Shown here piece by piece: positions 57,001 to 64,000 of a stretch of DNA of 64,000 nucleotides. Below the pieces are notes generated by a model. The model was not told where the DNA came from and did no database searches. It saw only the letters and a program-made list of their open reading frames with translations. The position numbers and the translations under genes are program-made. Source of the stretch: Acanthochromis polyacanthus (Eukaryota; Chordata; Actinopteri; Pomacentridae); NCBI RefSeq assembly GCF_021347895.1, contig NC_067120.1:16229361-16293360 (forward strand), in the 5' to 3' direction. How positions within the stretch are numbered: the stretch's first letter is position 1; every line of letters begins with the position of its first letter.

Positions 57001-59939
57001 AGTGCAGATGAGCAGGAAGCAATAGTAGACTCTTTATAATTAAATGCATCTCTCGGTAGTAAATCTGAAGTCATCAGATATGGATGCCATTTGGTTCACA
57101 TCAAGCGCACAAACAGATGATGGATGATGTGGCGCTAACGGGTCAAAGGTGCTACTTTTTATGTCCATCAGAGTGTATTGGCCTGATTTTAAGATTAGAA
57201 GGCATGTTTAAAAGATGAGGGATGCTTTGTTGGTAGAGAAGCGAGGAGCTGCATATCAGTGAAACACCACATCACATTGATGTTTGCAGTTTCTTATTTC
57301 AAAACCATGCTGGGGTGTTTTTTCAGAAAATCCCATTTGACCATCCATTTGGAACACCCAGCTATTTGTTTTGAGACACAGTGTCGCCACAAGCTTCAGG
57401 CCTTGACAAATAACAGTTGCCCCTTTCCCTTTGCCTCTCTCTTTCTCTCCCCATTCTCCGTATGCGTTCCTTCCTCATTCACCCTCAGCTGGAAGAGGCC
57501 TGGCTGGATGACGAGCATAGTGAGTTCCTGGAGCAGCTGAAGATGGAAATGTTGGAGGAGCAGCAGAGAGAGGAGATGGAATTAGCTGCCTTACAGGAGG
57601 AACAGGAGAACGAACAGGTCAGACGGCAGCAAAACATATTCACTGTTAGCAAACCATTCTTCAGTAGAATAAAAAAATGAAAAACTACATTGAAAAATAG
57701 GAGTTTGAGCCATCTGGCAGATTATAGGGCCGTCAAACCATCACAACGACAAATAGCTGCTTTTCCTGTACTGGGTCATTATTCATAGTCGATATTAACC
57801 TAGTCTTTGAAATAACGACATCTTTCTGGTGACACAGATGGAATCAAACTCTTCGTTGACTTTTTCATGGCAAAATTGAGTAAAAACAAGCTTTGCCTTT
57901 TGAAATGGGAATTCAAAATAATGATTATAAATATTTATGGAAGGGGACCATTGAACTATTTAAATTCCAAACTTTAGTAATCATAATTTAAAATTCTGTT
58001 TCGTTGGGAGGATAGCACACTACAAAAATCCATATAAATGGGACTTCAAAGACATGGCAGAGAGGAGACAATCCCTGAAGTAACAGAGCTGTATACGAGA
58101 GTTATGCACAACAGCATATGTATTCCTTCAGGAGAATACAGAATAGGGTTCCACTTCTTGAACTCTTGAGAAGTTCTTGTGATTTTGTTTTATTTTCTTC
58201 ATTTTATAGGGGAAATTAATCAAAGGTGACTCCTGAGCACGTAGAGTATGTTTCTAAGCATAGTGCCACATATAATACATAATACTGTATGTTCGATTAC
58301 CCTACAATACTCCTACATTGGAAAACACACTCATGTTTGGCACTTACAAGGTTCCAGTCAGTGCCATACATGAATATGTTCATAAAAAAAGTCCTTATGA
58401 GAATTGTTAAAAGAAATTGCCATGAATGCTTACAATATTTGTTGTGTTTGTTCATTCTATTCATTTCAGAGAGATGATGACAAGCCCACCTGCTCCACAC
58501 TTTCTCATCATAAGGACAGTGTACTGAGTATAAAAGACAGAATGGAGAGTTCAGAGCACAATGTCTTGGCACACATCCAGAGACGTCTGTCTCAGTGCCT
58601 GAGAGACAATCGGGACACACACTGTACCAGCAGCTCCTCAAGGTTGGAGGACAGAGAGGATGAGGATGATGAGGAGACAGAGGGCGATCGCTTCCAGCAA
58701 CTTTTGGAGCTTAAGTGTCAGATACGCAACAGCGGTGAGTATGACCTGTTCTACAGCCGCCGCAGCACCATTGAGTGCAGCGTGGGGGAGCAGGGCGGCG
58801 TACAGCATGAGCTACGGATGCTCAACGAGGAGCTGCGCAGCATCGAGCTTGAATGTCAAAACATTATGCAGGCCCATAAGCTTCGTAAGGGTCAGCAGTC
58901 TCCCTCTACGGGCCATTCTGTGCCCTCCACCAAAAATCAAAACTTCCACCATGGAGAGCCTACAAGGGGGAAGCTGACTGACATAAACGAGAGGCTGGAG
59001 AAATCAGACAAGGACAGCTCCAGTGCCTATAACACGGCAGAGAGTTCACGGAGCACCCCTCTGGCAATGGACCGCTCCCCGGAGCACTCTCTTCAGAGAA
59101 TGGTTAGTCTCACCAACCAGAGGAACCTCTGCAGTGGTCTTGCTACTGGCCCTTCTCTAAGCCCCAGTCCCATCCCAGCATGCCGTGTTCCAGTCCTTGG
59201 CAAGAGCAGCAGCCCCGACCACAGCAATCCATCTGAGTCGGACCAGACAGCTCAGGCTGAGGAGGAGAGCAGGGGGAAGCTGAAGTCATGTGCTTCCCGG
59301 ATTCCTTACTTCTCTCCTTCTCACAGCTCCCAGCAGAGGCAGGCTAACATCCCAGCTCATGCCCGCCACTACCAGAGCTACATGCAGCTGATCCAGCAGC
59401 GCTCAGCTGTTGAGTACGCTCAGAGCCAGCTCAGCCTGCTTAGTGTCTGCAAGGAGCCTCAGAGGCCCATTAATGAGCCGAAGATGGAGTGGAAGGTTAA
59501 GATCCGTAGCGATGGCACCCGCTACATCACCAAAAGGCCTGTGAGAGACAAAATCCTGAGGGAGCGAGCCCTAAAGATTAAAGAAGAGCGTAGTGGAGGA
59601 ATGACCACGGATGATGATGCAATGAGTGAAATGAAGATGGGGAAGTACTGGAGTAAAGAGGAAAGAAAGCAGCACTTAGTCCGGGCCAAAGAACAGAGGA
59701 AAAGACGAGAATTCATGCAGCGTAGTCGGCTGGAAAGTTTGAAGGAGAATCCTCAGAGCAGCAGCGAGGGTCGCAAGGAAGTCAGCATTATCGAGCTCAG
59801 CCACAAGAAGATGATGAAGAAACGCAACAAGAAGATCTTGGATAACTGGATGACAATCCAGGAGCTGATGACTCATGGTACTAAGGCCCCTGAGGGAGCC
59901 AAAGTGCACAATGCCTTCCTTTCGGTTACTACTGTATAA
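5714..59939 (+). CDS. pdzrn4: pdzrn4 short isoform, 8-exon CDS (PDZ domain containing RING finger 4 / LNX4)
   Basis: Joining 5714-5782, 39080-39333, 41844-41946, 49949-50047, 54158-54220, 56570-56671, 57489-57617 and 58470-59939 gives 2,286 coding bases, 762 residues plus stop, close to the 778 residues I recall for the human short isoform. All junctions are GT-AG and keep frame. Residues 24-60 are the C-terminal part of PDZ1. Residues 143-230 are a complete PDZ2, with LGLT at 155-158 as the ligand-binding loop. Residues 333-346 are acidic, about 383-412 are helical, and 567-762 are the conserved basic LNX3/LNX4 homology region. The last residues, TTV, form a class I PDZ ligand. The family are RING E3 ligases and scaffolds; this isoform lacks the RING, so a scaffold or competitor role is inferred. 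pdzrn3 is the nearest alternative. The CPFLLSD and CHSLH segments fit pdzrn4 better. Confidence 0.93.
7828..7847. repeat. (AC)10 microsatellite
   Basis: This is an uninterrupted AC dinucleotide run of 20 bases in intron 1. Confidence 0.95.
9261..9287. repeat. (CA)13 microsatellite
   Basis: This is an uninterrupted CA dinucleotide run of 27 bases in intron 1. It is the longest perfect CA run in the window and probably polymorphic. Confidence 0.95.
12286..12306. repeat. (TG)10 microsatellite
   Basis: This is an uninterrupted TG run in intron 1, the first of a pair with 12637-12657. The region between and beyond is generally TG-rich (to about 12760). Confidence 0.95.
12637..12657. repeat. (TG)10 microsatellite
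   Basis: This is a second TG run about 330 bases after the previous one, inside a TG-rich tract. Confidence 0.95.
15834..16460. mobile_element. Putative piggyBac-like MITE
   Basis: The left edge is TTAA followed by CCCTCTAAAC; the right edge is GTTCAGAGGG followed by TAAA, a one-base change from TTAA. The ends match in 9 of the first 10 positions as inverted repeats. The inner right side matches, as I recall, a fish repeat that reads CCCTCTGAACTCTAAGCAG from the end. There is no transposase, so it is a non-autonomous copy. Confidence 0.55.
16720..16985 (+). mobile_element. Degenerate LINE 3'-end-like fragment
   Basis: The segment reads CGAGGTATTCCAGGCACGTC, then GGGCAGACCCAGAGCATGCT and GGAGGGACT. 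This resembles the last coding part of a common fish LINE whose consensus, as I recall it, reads GAGGTGTTCCGGGCACGTCC and later AGACCCAGGACACGCTGGAG. It is diverged and truncated, with no intact reverse transcriptase. Boundaries are approximate. Confidence 0.45.
16986..23069. other. pdzrn4 intron 1, no gene recognised
   Basis: This is intron sequence with scattered TG-rich patches (about 17780-17860) and an alternating purine-pyrimidine patch near 21500-21540. One candidate conserved element (19800-20110) is listed separately. No exons, RNA genes or intact transposons were seen. Confidence 0.55.
19800..20110. promoter_or_regulatory. Candidate conserved non-coding element
   Basis: This stretch has homeobox-type cores (TAATTATCTCC, CTAATTATAA), retained non-repetitive composition and a pyrimidine-rich centre. 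It has no open frame and no transposon resemblance. The call is based on composition and motif density only. Confidence 0.28.
23070..23900 (-). mobile_element. Tc1/mariner transposase relic (minus strand)
   Basis: The plus strand contains GAATCTCCCACAGTTATTCG, GATTGAGATCTGGTGACTGT and ATCGCCATCCTGGAAGACAC in order. I recognise these as the complement of a widespread fish Tc1-like transposase coding region, including the part encoding the PDLNPIEHLWE-type motif. The region is broken by many indels and stops, and terminal repeats are not clear. It is a fossil copy in intron 1, antisense to pdzrn4. Confidence 0.6.
26500..26720. repeat. Degenerate repeat with ATATCTG / GAATTAC units
   Basis: Short motifs such as AAATATCTGCAG, CAGAATTACAATT, GAGATATCTAAATC and TGGAATTACTTC recur at irregular 15-30 base spacing. 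This resembles a fish repeat family built on alternating ATATCTG and GAATTAC motifs. Edges and class are uncertain. Confidence 0.35.
27360..27402. repeat. C-rich polypyrimidine tract
   Basis: Forty-three bases consist almost only of C with some T and A, including runs of C8 and C7. Such strand-asymmetric tracts can form triplex DNA or, on the other strand, G-quadruplex; that is inference. Confidence 0.85.
28238..28653. mobile_element. TTAA-associated MITE nested in the 28013-28958 element
   Basis: TTAA (28234-28237) is followed by CCCTCCTGTTGTCC. The far end is GGACAACACAAGGG followed by TGAA, near TTAA. The terminal repeats match at 12 of 14 positions. Near the right end is a perfect hairpin, ACCGGGTCA-GTT-TGACCCGGT (28619-28639). 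It is piggyBac-like by its TTAA site and CCC ends, with no coding capacity. The outer element continues on both sides, so this insertion is younger. Confidence 0.7.
28806..28857 (-). mobile_element. Short LINE 3'-tail fragment
   Basis: On the minus strand this reads TTTGTGAGATTAATAAAGTC followed by TATCTTATCTTATCT. That is the shape of a LINE 3' end with a short tandem tail, as seen in many fish retroposons. It is about 50 bases long and probably 5'-truncated. Confidence 0.4.
28959..30321. other. pdzrn4 intron 1, no gene recognised
   Basis: This intron stretch holds a CT microsatellite-like tract at 29515-29540 (two interruptions) and nothing else recognisable. Confidence 0.55.
29515..29540. 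repeat. (CT)n microsatellite, interrupted
   Basis: CT dinucleotides fill 26 bases with a TTT interruption at 29532-29534. Confidence 0.9.
30322..30854. mobile_element. piggyBac-like MITE with exact TTAA flanks
   Basis: TTAA lies on both sides (30318-30321 and 30855-30858). The 16-base ends CCCTTTAAGCTTCAGT and ACTGAAGCTTAAGGGG pair as inverted repeats with one mismatch. Just inside the right end is a perfect 20-bp palindrome (30821-30840, core CCGCCGGCGG). The interior holds frames of up to 147 codons on the minus strand with no transposase resemblance. It is a 533-bp non-autonomous element; the precise TTAA duplication suggests it moved in cleanly. Confidence 0.8.
30917..31400 (+). mobile_element. 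Tc1/mariner relic, 3' half
   Basis: It starts near ATACACTGATCAGTCACTGA, a degenerate terminal repeat, and continues with TTCTGCTGGGAAACCTTGGG and later ATCGAGCATCAGCAGGATGT. The last corresponds to the IEHLWDV-type end of a fish Tc1 catalytic domain. It is internally deleted and broken by stops. A sister copy of the same family lies at 45470-46135. Confidence 0.6.
32312..32342. repeat. Perfect 11-bp inverted repeat
   Basis: CACCCAAGGTT (32312-32322) and AACCTTGGGTG (32332-32342) are separated by 9 bases. It lies in a patch with four GTGTAA-type motifs. It could be a protein-binding palindrome; no RNA role is supported. Confidence 0.8.
33005..33045. repeat. A-run plus (AT)15 microsatellite
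   Basis: Eleven A residues run straight into an AT dinucleotide repeat of about 30 bases. Confidence 0.95.
35610..35963 (+). mobile_element. tRNA-like SINE / retroposon with 14-bp target duplication
   Basis: The head carries RNA polymerase III-like boxes: GTGGAGTAGTGGTTAGCA (A-box like) and an exact B box, GGTTCGAATCC (about 35669). The body contains GGAGTTTGCATGTTCTCCCT, CCGGCTTCCTCCCACAGTCC and GGGATAGGCTCCAGCACCCC, and the end is AGAATGGATGG. This is a very common teleost repeat. ATCATCAACATATA occurs directly before (35596-35609) and after (35964-35977), a 14-bp target duplication expected from LINE-driven retroposition. It is near full length. Confidence 0.82.
35978..39079. other. pdzrn4 intron 1, distal part
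   Basis: This is AT-rich intron up to the exon 2 acceptor. Directly upstream of exon 2 the exon frame stays open for over 100 codons, with an in-frame ATG at 38810; this is probably chance (see findings). Nothing else was recognised. Confidence 0.55.
39080..39333 (+). CDS. pdzrn4: pdzrn4 exon 2 (C-terminal part of PDZ1 and linker)
   Basis: The acceptor is TTCTCAG and the exon starts GTG AAT GGG (VNGKELSK). Residues 24-60 match the last part of a PDZ fold: the segment after the GDRILQ-type loop, the alpha-B helix ([10 protein letters not shown]) and the last beta strand (VVVQVIRR). After that comes a linker containing [18 protein letters not shown], strongly conserved in this gene family. The exon ends GACAG before donor GTGAAA, two bases into a codon. 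In the long isoform this exon should follow the exon carrying the first half of PDZ1. Confidence 0.93.
39334..41843. other. pdzrn4 intron 2
   Basis: This 2.5-kb intron is AT-rich with TATATA patches near 40905-40935 and an AC microsatellite at 41624-41641. No gene or transposon was recognised. Confidence 0.7.
41624..41641. repeat. (AC)9 microsatellite
   Basis: This is an 18-base AC run about 200 bases before exon 3. Confidence 0.9.
41844..41946 (+). CDS. pdzrn4: pdzrn4 exon 3 (acidic, tyrosine-bearing linker)
   Basis: The acceptor is CCTGACAG and the donor GTAAGA. It finishes the split serine codon and encodes [18 protein letters not shown] followed by an acidic run ending EEFEYE (to residue 142). 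The segment lies between the partial PDZ1 and PDZ2 and matches the PDZRN4 linker better than the PDZRN3 one. The 103 bases restore phase 0. Confidence 0.92.
42121..42953 (+). pseudogene. hAT transposon relic (ZBED-like transposase C-terminus, frameshifted)
   Basis: Reading across frames gives [15 protein letters not shown], then [11 protein letters not shown], then [11 protein letters not shown] and [18 protein letters not shown]. This order and these motifs are those of the hAT dimerisation domain. An in-frame stop follows DEVL, and at least two frameshifts (near 42480 and near 42514) break it. The right edge carries GAGCCGAAAGAACCGGCTCT and GAACTTCCCATCAC, matching hAT end sequence whose terminal repeat reads GTGATGGGAAGTTC. 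It is a dead copy in intron 3. Confidence 0.7.
42954..45469. other. pdzrn4 intron 3, no gene recognised
   Basis: This is AT-rich intron without clear exons or elements. A short stretch at about 45210-45265 reads [12 protein letters not shown] in one frame, faintly like a LINE endpiece, but it is too short to call. Confidence 0.5.
45470..46135 (+). mobile_element. Tc1/mariner transposase relic
   Basis: It carries TTCTGCTGGGAAACCTCGGG, GACAGTGGCCTCTTTCAGTA, a decayed counterpart of the QDNAPCH motif, then GGCCTCCAAATTCCCAAGAT (the PPNSPD region). It continues to GGTCAGAGCTATTTTAGCAG and ATATCAGGCAG. This is the same family as 30917-31400, here with most of the catalytic domain, but broken by stops and small deletions. 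Terminal repeats are not preserved clearly. Confidence 0.68.
46136..47479. other. pdzrn4 intron 3, no gene recognised
   Basis: This is AT-rich, unique-looking intron with no supported feature. Confidence 0.5.
47480..48420. promoter_or_regulatory. Candidate conserved non-coding cluster in intron 3
   Basis: This stretch is dense in homeobox-type cores (CATTAATTTAC, CATTAATTAG, GCAATTAATTTGCG) and CpG dinucleotides. There is no open frame and no transposon resemblance. It stands out from the AT-rich intron around it in the way developmental enhancers often do. Conservation was not tested. Confidence 0.35.
48421..49948. other. pdzrn4 intron 3, distal part
   Basis: It contains a (CAG)7 run at 48579-48599 and TG-rich patches, then AT-rich intron to the exon 4 acceptor. 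No gene was recognised. Confidence 0.55.
48579..48599. repeat. (CAG)7 trinucleotide repeat
   Basis: Seven perfect CAG units lie in intron 3. They are not in a coding exon. Confidence 0.95.
49949..50047 (+). CDS. pdzrn4: pdzrn4 exon 4 (N-terminal part of PDZ2)
   Basis: The acceptor is CTACATAG and the donor GTGAGA, with 33 whole codons (residues 143-175). It encodes [20 protein letters not shown] and continues to IYVSE. KLGLTL is the carboxylate-binding loop and beta-B strand of the PDZ fold, a variant of the usual GLGF. Confidence 0.93.
50048..52376. other. pdzrn4 intron 4, proximal part
   Basis: This is AT-rich intron with a purine tract at about 51318-51360 (A runs broken by G). No gene or transposon was recognised. 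Confidence 0.6.
52377..52951 (-). mobile_element. 575-bp TIR element carrying the start of a RecQ-like helicase frame
   Basis: The ends are TAGCCTAGCCGCGCTAG and the complement of TAGCCTAGCCACGCTAG, one mismatch in 17. GTAAACAGT flanks both sides (52368-52376 and 52952-52960), a 9-bp target duplication. On the minus strand, about 220 bases in from the right end, an ATG at 52727 opens a helicase-like frame (52533-52727). The element is non-autonomous and looks like an internal-deletion derivative of a larger transposon. The 9-bp duplication fits Mutator-like elements best, but the superfamily is not settled. Confidence 0.78.
52533..52727 (-). pseudogene. Truncated RecQ-like helicase N-terminus inside the TIR element
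   Basis: Sixty-four codons read [20 protein letters not shown], then [20 protein letters not shown]. The second part is the RecQ/DEAD-type Q-to-motif I region; GYGKS with SLIYQLAP is the Walker A of RecQ helicases, where TGYGKS is usual and MGYGKS is seen here. After about residue 50 the similarity ends and a stop follows, with no motif II or later helicase motifs. It cannot be an active helicase and probably records a gene carried by the autonomous parent element. Confidence 0.72.
53157..53430 (-). mobile_element. Decayed antisense copy of the tRNA-like repeat
   Basis: Plus-strand words CCATCCATTTTCTAAACC, ACAGGTCATCAGTCTATTGC, AGGGCC and GGCAATTTAGAG occur in the order of the complement of the 35610-35963 family. 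The tRNA-like head is missing or unrecognisable. It is much more diverged than the sense copy. Confidence 0.55.
53431..54157. other. pdzrn4 intron 4, distal part
   Basis: This intron runs up to the exon 5 acceptor. Open frames on the minus strand overlap exon 5 but show no family resemblance. Confidence 0.6.
54158..54220 (+). CDS. pdzrn4: pdzrn4 exon 5 (core of PDZ2)
   Basis: The acceptor is CTTCACAG, with 21 whole codons (residues 176-196) encoding [20 protein letters not shown] and a final Q. This is the beta-C to beta-E part of PDZ2, with the family hallmark [11 protein letters not shown]. The donor GTGCAG is weak, and a GTAAGA donor lies 5 bases downstream at 54226; its use would shift the frame. 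Confidence 0.93.
54221..56569. other. pdzrn4 intron 5
   Basis: This 2.3-kb intron has no recognised gene or transposon. Confidence 0.7.
56570..56671 (+). CDS. pdzrn4: pdzrn4 exon 6 (C-terminal part of PDZ2)
   Basis: The acceptor is CTTTCAG and the donor GTTAGA, with 34 whole codons (residues 197-230). It encodes [16 protein letters not shown], the alpha-B helix, and [12 protein letters not shown], the closing strand. The break after GDRILQ and before ING matches the exon 1 / exon 2 break (Q then VNG) in PDZ1, so the two domains share an intron position. Confidence 0.94.
56672..57488. other. pdzrn4 intron 6
   Basis: This 817-base intron ends in a long pyrimidine tract before exon 7. No feature other than splice signals was seen. 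Confidence 0.8.
57489..57617 (+). CDS. pdzrn4: pdzrn4 exon 7 (acidic helical linker)
   Basis: The acceptor is CCCTCAG, preceded by a long pyrimidine tract, and the donor is GTCAGA. It has 43 codons (residues 231-273) beginning [20 protein letters not shown]. This is a highly charged Glu/Gln-rich helix, probably coiled coil, following PDZ2. The opening matches the DEGWL-DE segment I recall after PDZ2 in this family. Confidence 0.9.
57618..58469. other. pdzrn4 intron 7
   Basis: This 852-base AT-rich intron holds nothing else. The exon 8 frame stays open for 22 codons upstream of the acceptor, but family alignment and the TTTCAG acceptor place the exon start at 58470. Confidence 0.8.
58470..59939 (+). 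CDS. pdzrn4: pdzrn4 exon 8 (last coding exon, LNX3/LNX4 homology region)
   Basis: The acceptor is TTTCAG; there are 489 codons (residues 274-762) and TAA at 59937. The first about 60 residues look unlike mammalian PDZRN4 as I remember it. After that come an acidic run (333-346), [16 protein letters not shown], a helix with [20 protein letters not shown], a Ser-rich block with [16 protein letters not shown] (450-465), [17 protein letters not shown] (567-583), [20 protein letters not shown], and a Lys/Arg-rich segment with [12 protein letters not shown]. The end is NAFLSVTTV, a class I PDZ ligand. The frame is uninterrupted, so the copy appears functional. Confidence 0.95.
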   Translation, partial: RDDDKPTCSTLSHHKDSVLSIKDRMESSEHNVLAHIQRRLSQCLRDNRDTHCTSSSSRLEDREDEDDEETEGDRFQQLLELKCQIRNSGEYDLFYSRRSTIECSVGEQGGVQHELRMLNEELRSIELECQNIMQAHKLRKGQQSPSTGHSVPSTKNQNFHHGEPTRGKLTDINERLEKSDKDSSSAYNTAESSRSTPLAMDRSPEHSLQRMVSLTNQRNLCSGLATGPSLSPSPIPACRVPVLGKSSSPDHSNPSESDQTAQAEEESRGKLKSCASRIPYFSPSHSSQQRQANIPAHARHYQSYMQLIQQRSAVEYAQSQLSLLSVCKEPQRPINEPKMEWKVKIRSDGTRYITKRPVRDKILRERALKIKEERSGGMTTDDDAMSEMKMGKYWSKEERKQHLVRAKEQRKRREFMQRSRLESLKENPQSSSEGRKEVSIIELSHKKMMKKRNKKILDNWMTIQELMTHGTKAPEGAKVHNAFLSVTTV

Positions 59940-62655
59940 AAAAAAAAACCAACAAAACACACATTCTACCCCATGTGGTATAACATACTTGCCTCGTTAA
60001 ATGTGGCATTTTTATGAGGACAATAGGAATATTTTTCACACTTTGTAACCCAAAAAGCATTTTGTAAAGGATTTATCAGTGGCGTCATTGCATTTTCTTG
60101 ATGTTTTTTCAAAATTGTTTTTCACATCACTCTGTGGGAAAAAAACATTTTTTCTATGAAACTATGACAATACAATTATTTTATTACTTCACTCTAGACA
60201 TGATTATCTTTTCAATTCTATTTTCATATTTATGTTGTAACCATATAACTCAAGACAGTTGTATGAGAATCTTAAGTTTTTTTTTCCTTTTGTGTATTAT
60301 GTACACTTACCAATGACAGATCAGTGGGTCACCTGCCTTTCACTTACTTTTTTACAGCTCCTTTAATGAACAGATCTACCTGACCTTCAAAGCTGAACGT
60401 TTCTCATTGTTGTTGAGAGTCAGCTGAATTTTTGTTTCATACTATTGGTGCTTGGCCATGGCCTAAAATTCCAACCTATTATCTAAGGCTCAAGCCACAC
60501 TGCTTCCTCCACCTGTGCATGACTGGCATGGAACCTTTTTCTTTTGGCATCCATGTTACCAGATTTCAGCAGCCACACAACCTGAGTGAGACACACGTCT
60601 AATGTGTAGGTCGGCAACACACTGTCTCGAGTTTCGGCTCGGAGCCTATTTTATTGAGATCTATGGTTCGTTCTCAGCAAAAATAGGCAGCAGAAAGATC
60701 TTTTGATGGTCATATTGACATTATACCAGCAACATTTCACCACCGTTTCAGTGTCTATATCTGTAGAATATGTCTGAAATGGAAAAAAAAGCTTTTGGAT
60801 TTTATTCAGCTCATCTACTTTTAACTCCATTTCAAAAGGATGGAAGGCTTAGTAGTAAAAGAATAATGAAAGCCCTTTTGCAGACAAAATATTGTATTTA
60901 TTGAAGTCATATTCATGTTGAAACACAACAGTAGCAGTGCTGCAGTAGCATCACTCAGTGTGGACACACATGCAAAGCTGCAGCAGTTCAACAAGTTAGC
61001 CATCACCTACAGGTAGAGCTAGACAGTGTGGCCCAAGCCCAACACTTACCCATAGAGATACCATATGGTTACTACAACTTAAATGTTATTTTTTAAGGTA
61101 ATGTAAGGTACAAACTTCAGCTTTAAAGGCACACATGTCACACATTCCAGTTATGGTACTGTATAATTTGTTTCATATAAGGAAGTTAAGTATAACTATG
61201 GCAAAGTGTAATGAAATTTAAATAAATGGTCACTTGGAATGCAGTTTCATGGGTCAAACATTTTATGTCAACAAACTTGACAACTGCGATCATGAAATGT
61301 TTGCGTTTCAGCAGCTAATTTTTACTCAGTTGTTACTGCTACATTTTGTTCAAATATATATTTAACAAAAATGTATCCTATGTGTCCCACTTAAAGCAAG
61401 GCAGACACTGAACAAGTCCATTCCTCTCCACTGTGTTGAAAAGAAGAAAATCCCCAAAAATGTTTCAACTAAAAATGTCATATTTGTCACCGGAGGGAAG
61501 TTCAAGAGATTGAACACCGCTGAACATTGTAACGTGTCAATGAGTAGAGATTTCTGGTCGACAATTGACTTTTGTTAACATCAATTTTATCAGCAATTTT
61601 GTAAAAATGTCTTTAAAAAGTTGGATACCTCATTTTACAAGGAAACTCTTCATGTGTTCTTTCTGCAATTTGTGAACTAGAGGACTTAAACAACAAGGAG
61701 ACAGCACATGTCAAAACCTCTGGAGAATCCTTTGTCATTTTATCAAAATATTTTTGGAGATTCTTGGAGTACAGGACGTCTGTAAAGATGCAACTCATTG
61801 CCAGTGCTGCTGCTTTGTTTGTCTGGTTTGCAGCTTTGAGTAAAATTATTTTGTATCGAATTTTATTTTGACTTAATGTTGAGTTTTTTTCTACATATTC
61901 AACAACAGATGGACCTGCCCATAGCTTTTCATACCAATATTTTCTACATAATTTTTACTCTCTACATACACCTTTACTCAGCATAGCCTTAACAGCAAAA
62001 TCTGCATCATTAACACATTGATGTAACTTGATTTCATACGCAGACTGTCTGTGCATCTCTGTGCAACAGAGGCATTTTATTCAGCCTTATTCATACATTG
62101 TTTAAGTTATTTGTAACTCGAAACATTCATAGATATTGTATAGTCGTTGCTGAATTATGTTTGCTGTCACATTAAACTGGTGTTGGGATGATTGCCACTG
62201 AGCAGGACTCAGAACACAGCATTTTAGAACTGATGATATGAATGGGTCACTATTTATCAGAAGTCTTTATAGTTCAGTTACATGTACAGTATACTCATTC
62301 CAAAAGCCTCATTTTTAACTCAAGTATTGTAAATTTGAAACTTTAAACCAAGTCCTGTATGTTTTGAGTCAATGTCTGATGCTCTAATTTTGAGTAATGC
62401 GTAGGTGGCGCATCTGTTGCCAGGTAAAATGTGTGATAATGGTGATCTTTGCAAAAGAAATGATAATAAATTATTGTTTTTTTGGTATCACAGTGGACCA
62501 TGTTTTTTTTTTTTTGCAGACAGCTATGAAAGACCAAAATCCTACTGTCACTTTTTAGTTAATGTTTAAACTGTACTAAAAAATACTGATGATACTGAAT
62601 TCAGAATGGTTCAATCACACATTTATAATGGAATAAAGTTTTTCAGTGTTTTTTT
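59940..62655 (+). other. pdzrn4: pdzrn4 3'UTR (inferred)
   Basis: About 2.7 kb of AT-rich sequence without coding signal follows the stop codon. AATAAA occurs at 61221-61226, 62465-62470 and 62632-62637. The last is followed by T-rich and TG-containing sequence and is the best polyadenylation candidate, giving an end near 62650-62670. The earlier two could give shorter transcripts. The boundary is inferred. Confidence 0.55.
62632..62637 (+). promoter_or_regulatory. Candidate distal polyadenylation signal
   Basis: This is a canonical AATAAA followed within 30 bases by a T-rich stretch that suits a downstream element. It is the last such site before the transposon that begins at 62859. Confidence 0.5.
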
Positions 62656-62858
62656 CAGCAGCAGTGGCAGGCTCTCGGGGAGCAGTGGCGACGTAAACAA
62701 ATGACACTTCACTGTAGATTTTACTTGTACAACCTATTTATTGAATGACCAGTTGAAATGGCTTTTTCAAAGGCTGAATGTTAAAAAAATAAAATAAAAA
62801 ATATTTGAACAAGCACATCTGTAAACGCATTCAGCTGTTACATCACGGAGTGTAGATA

Positions 62859-64000
<1,142 letters not shown>

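Noticed and set aside
58404..58469. Upstream extension of exon 8 with a start at 58404
   Set aside because: The 22 extra codons are hydrophobic intron sequence. The TTTCAG acceptor and family similarity place the exon start at 58470.

Overview
The window looks like teleost fish nuclear DNA, most likely from a spiny-rayed fish. The evidence is large AT-rich introns with GT-AG splice sites, CA/TG microsatellites, several fish-type transposon relics, and one recognisable vertebrate gene spread over about 57 kb of the plus strand. I found no bacterial, plasmid or phage features. Almost every short open frame outside the exons below appears to be chance.

The gene is pdzrn4 (PDZ domain containing RING finger 4, also called LNX4). 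Eight exons on the plus strand join in frame into a 762-residue protein: 5714-5782, 39080-39333, 41844-41946, 49949-50047, 54158-54220, 56570-56671, 57489-57617 and 58470-59939. This is the short, RING-less isoform. It starts at its own first exon (N-terminus MGCNLC), behind a CpG-containing, GA-rich promoter and leader at about 5000-5713. The RING and TRAF-type zinc-finger exons of the long isoform are not in the window and should lie upstream, which would make bases 1-5713 part of a long-isoform intron. Exon 2 enters the gene in the middle of PDZ1, so the short isoform keeps only the last part of that domain. PDZ2 is complete (exons 4-6). The last exon carries the long C-terminal region and ends in the class I PDZ ligand TTV. 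A 3'UTR of about 2.7 kb probably ends just after the AATAAA at 62632.

The introns hold mobile-element relics. They include three TTAA-associated piggyBac-like MITEs (15834-16460, 28238-28653, 30322-30854) and a CACTGCAAAAA-type MITE (28013-28958) that one of those has jumped into. There are Tc1/mariner relics at 23070-23900 (minus), 30917-31400 and 45470-46135, and a hAT relic in intron 3. A tRNA-like retroposon with a 14-bp target duplication lies at 35610-35963, with a decayed antisense relative at 53157-53430. In intron 4 a 575-bp TIR element with a 9-bp target duplication (52377-52951) carries the start of a RecQ-type helicase reading frame. About 200 bp past the gene's 3' end, a Tc1-like transposon begins at 62859. 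Its transposase frame is open to the window edge.

Several unique, CpG-retaining, homeobox-motif-rich stretches (about 4080-4400, 19800-20110, 47480-48420) look like conserved non-coding elements, but conservation cannot be tested from one sequence. I did not find a clearly new biological system. The best leads are the RecQ-carrying element, the half-PDZ and possibly lipidated isoform start, and the apparently intact Tc1 element.
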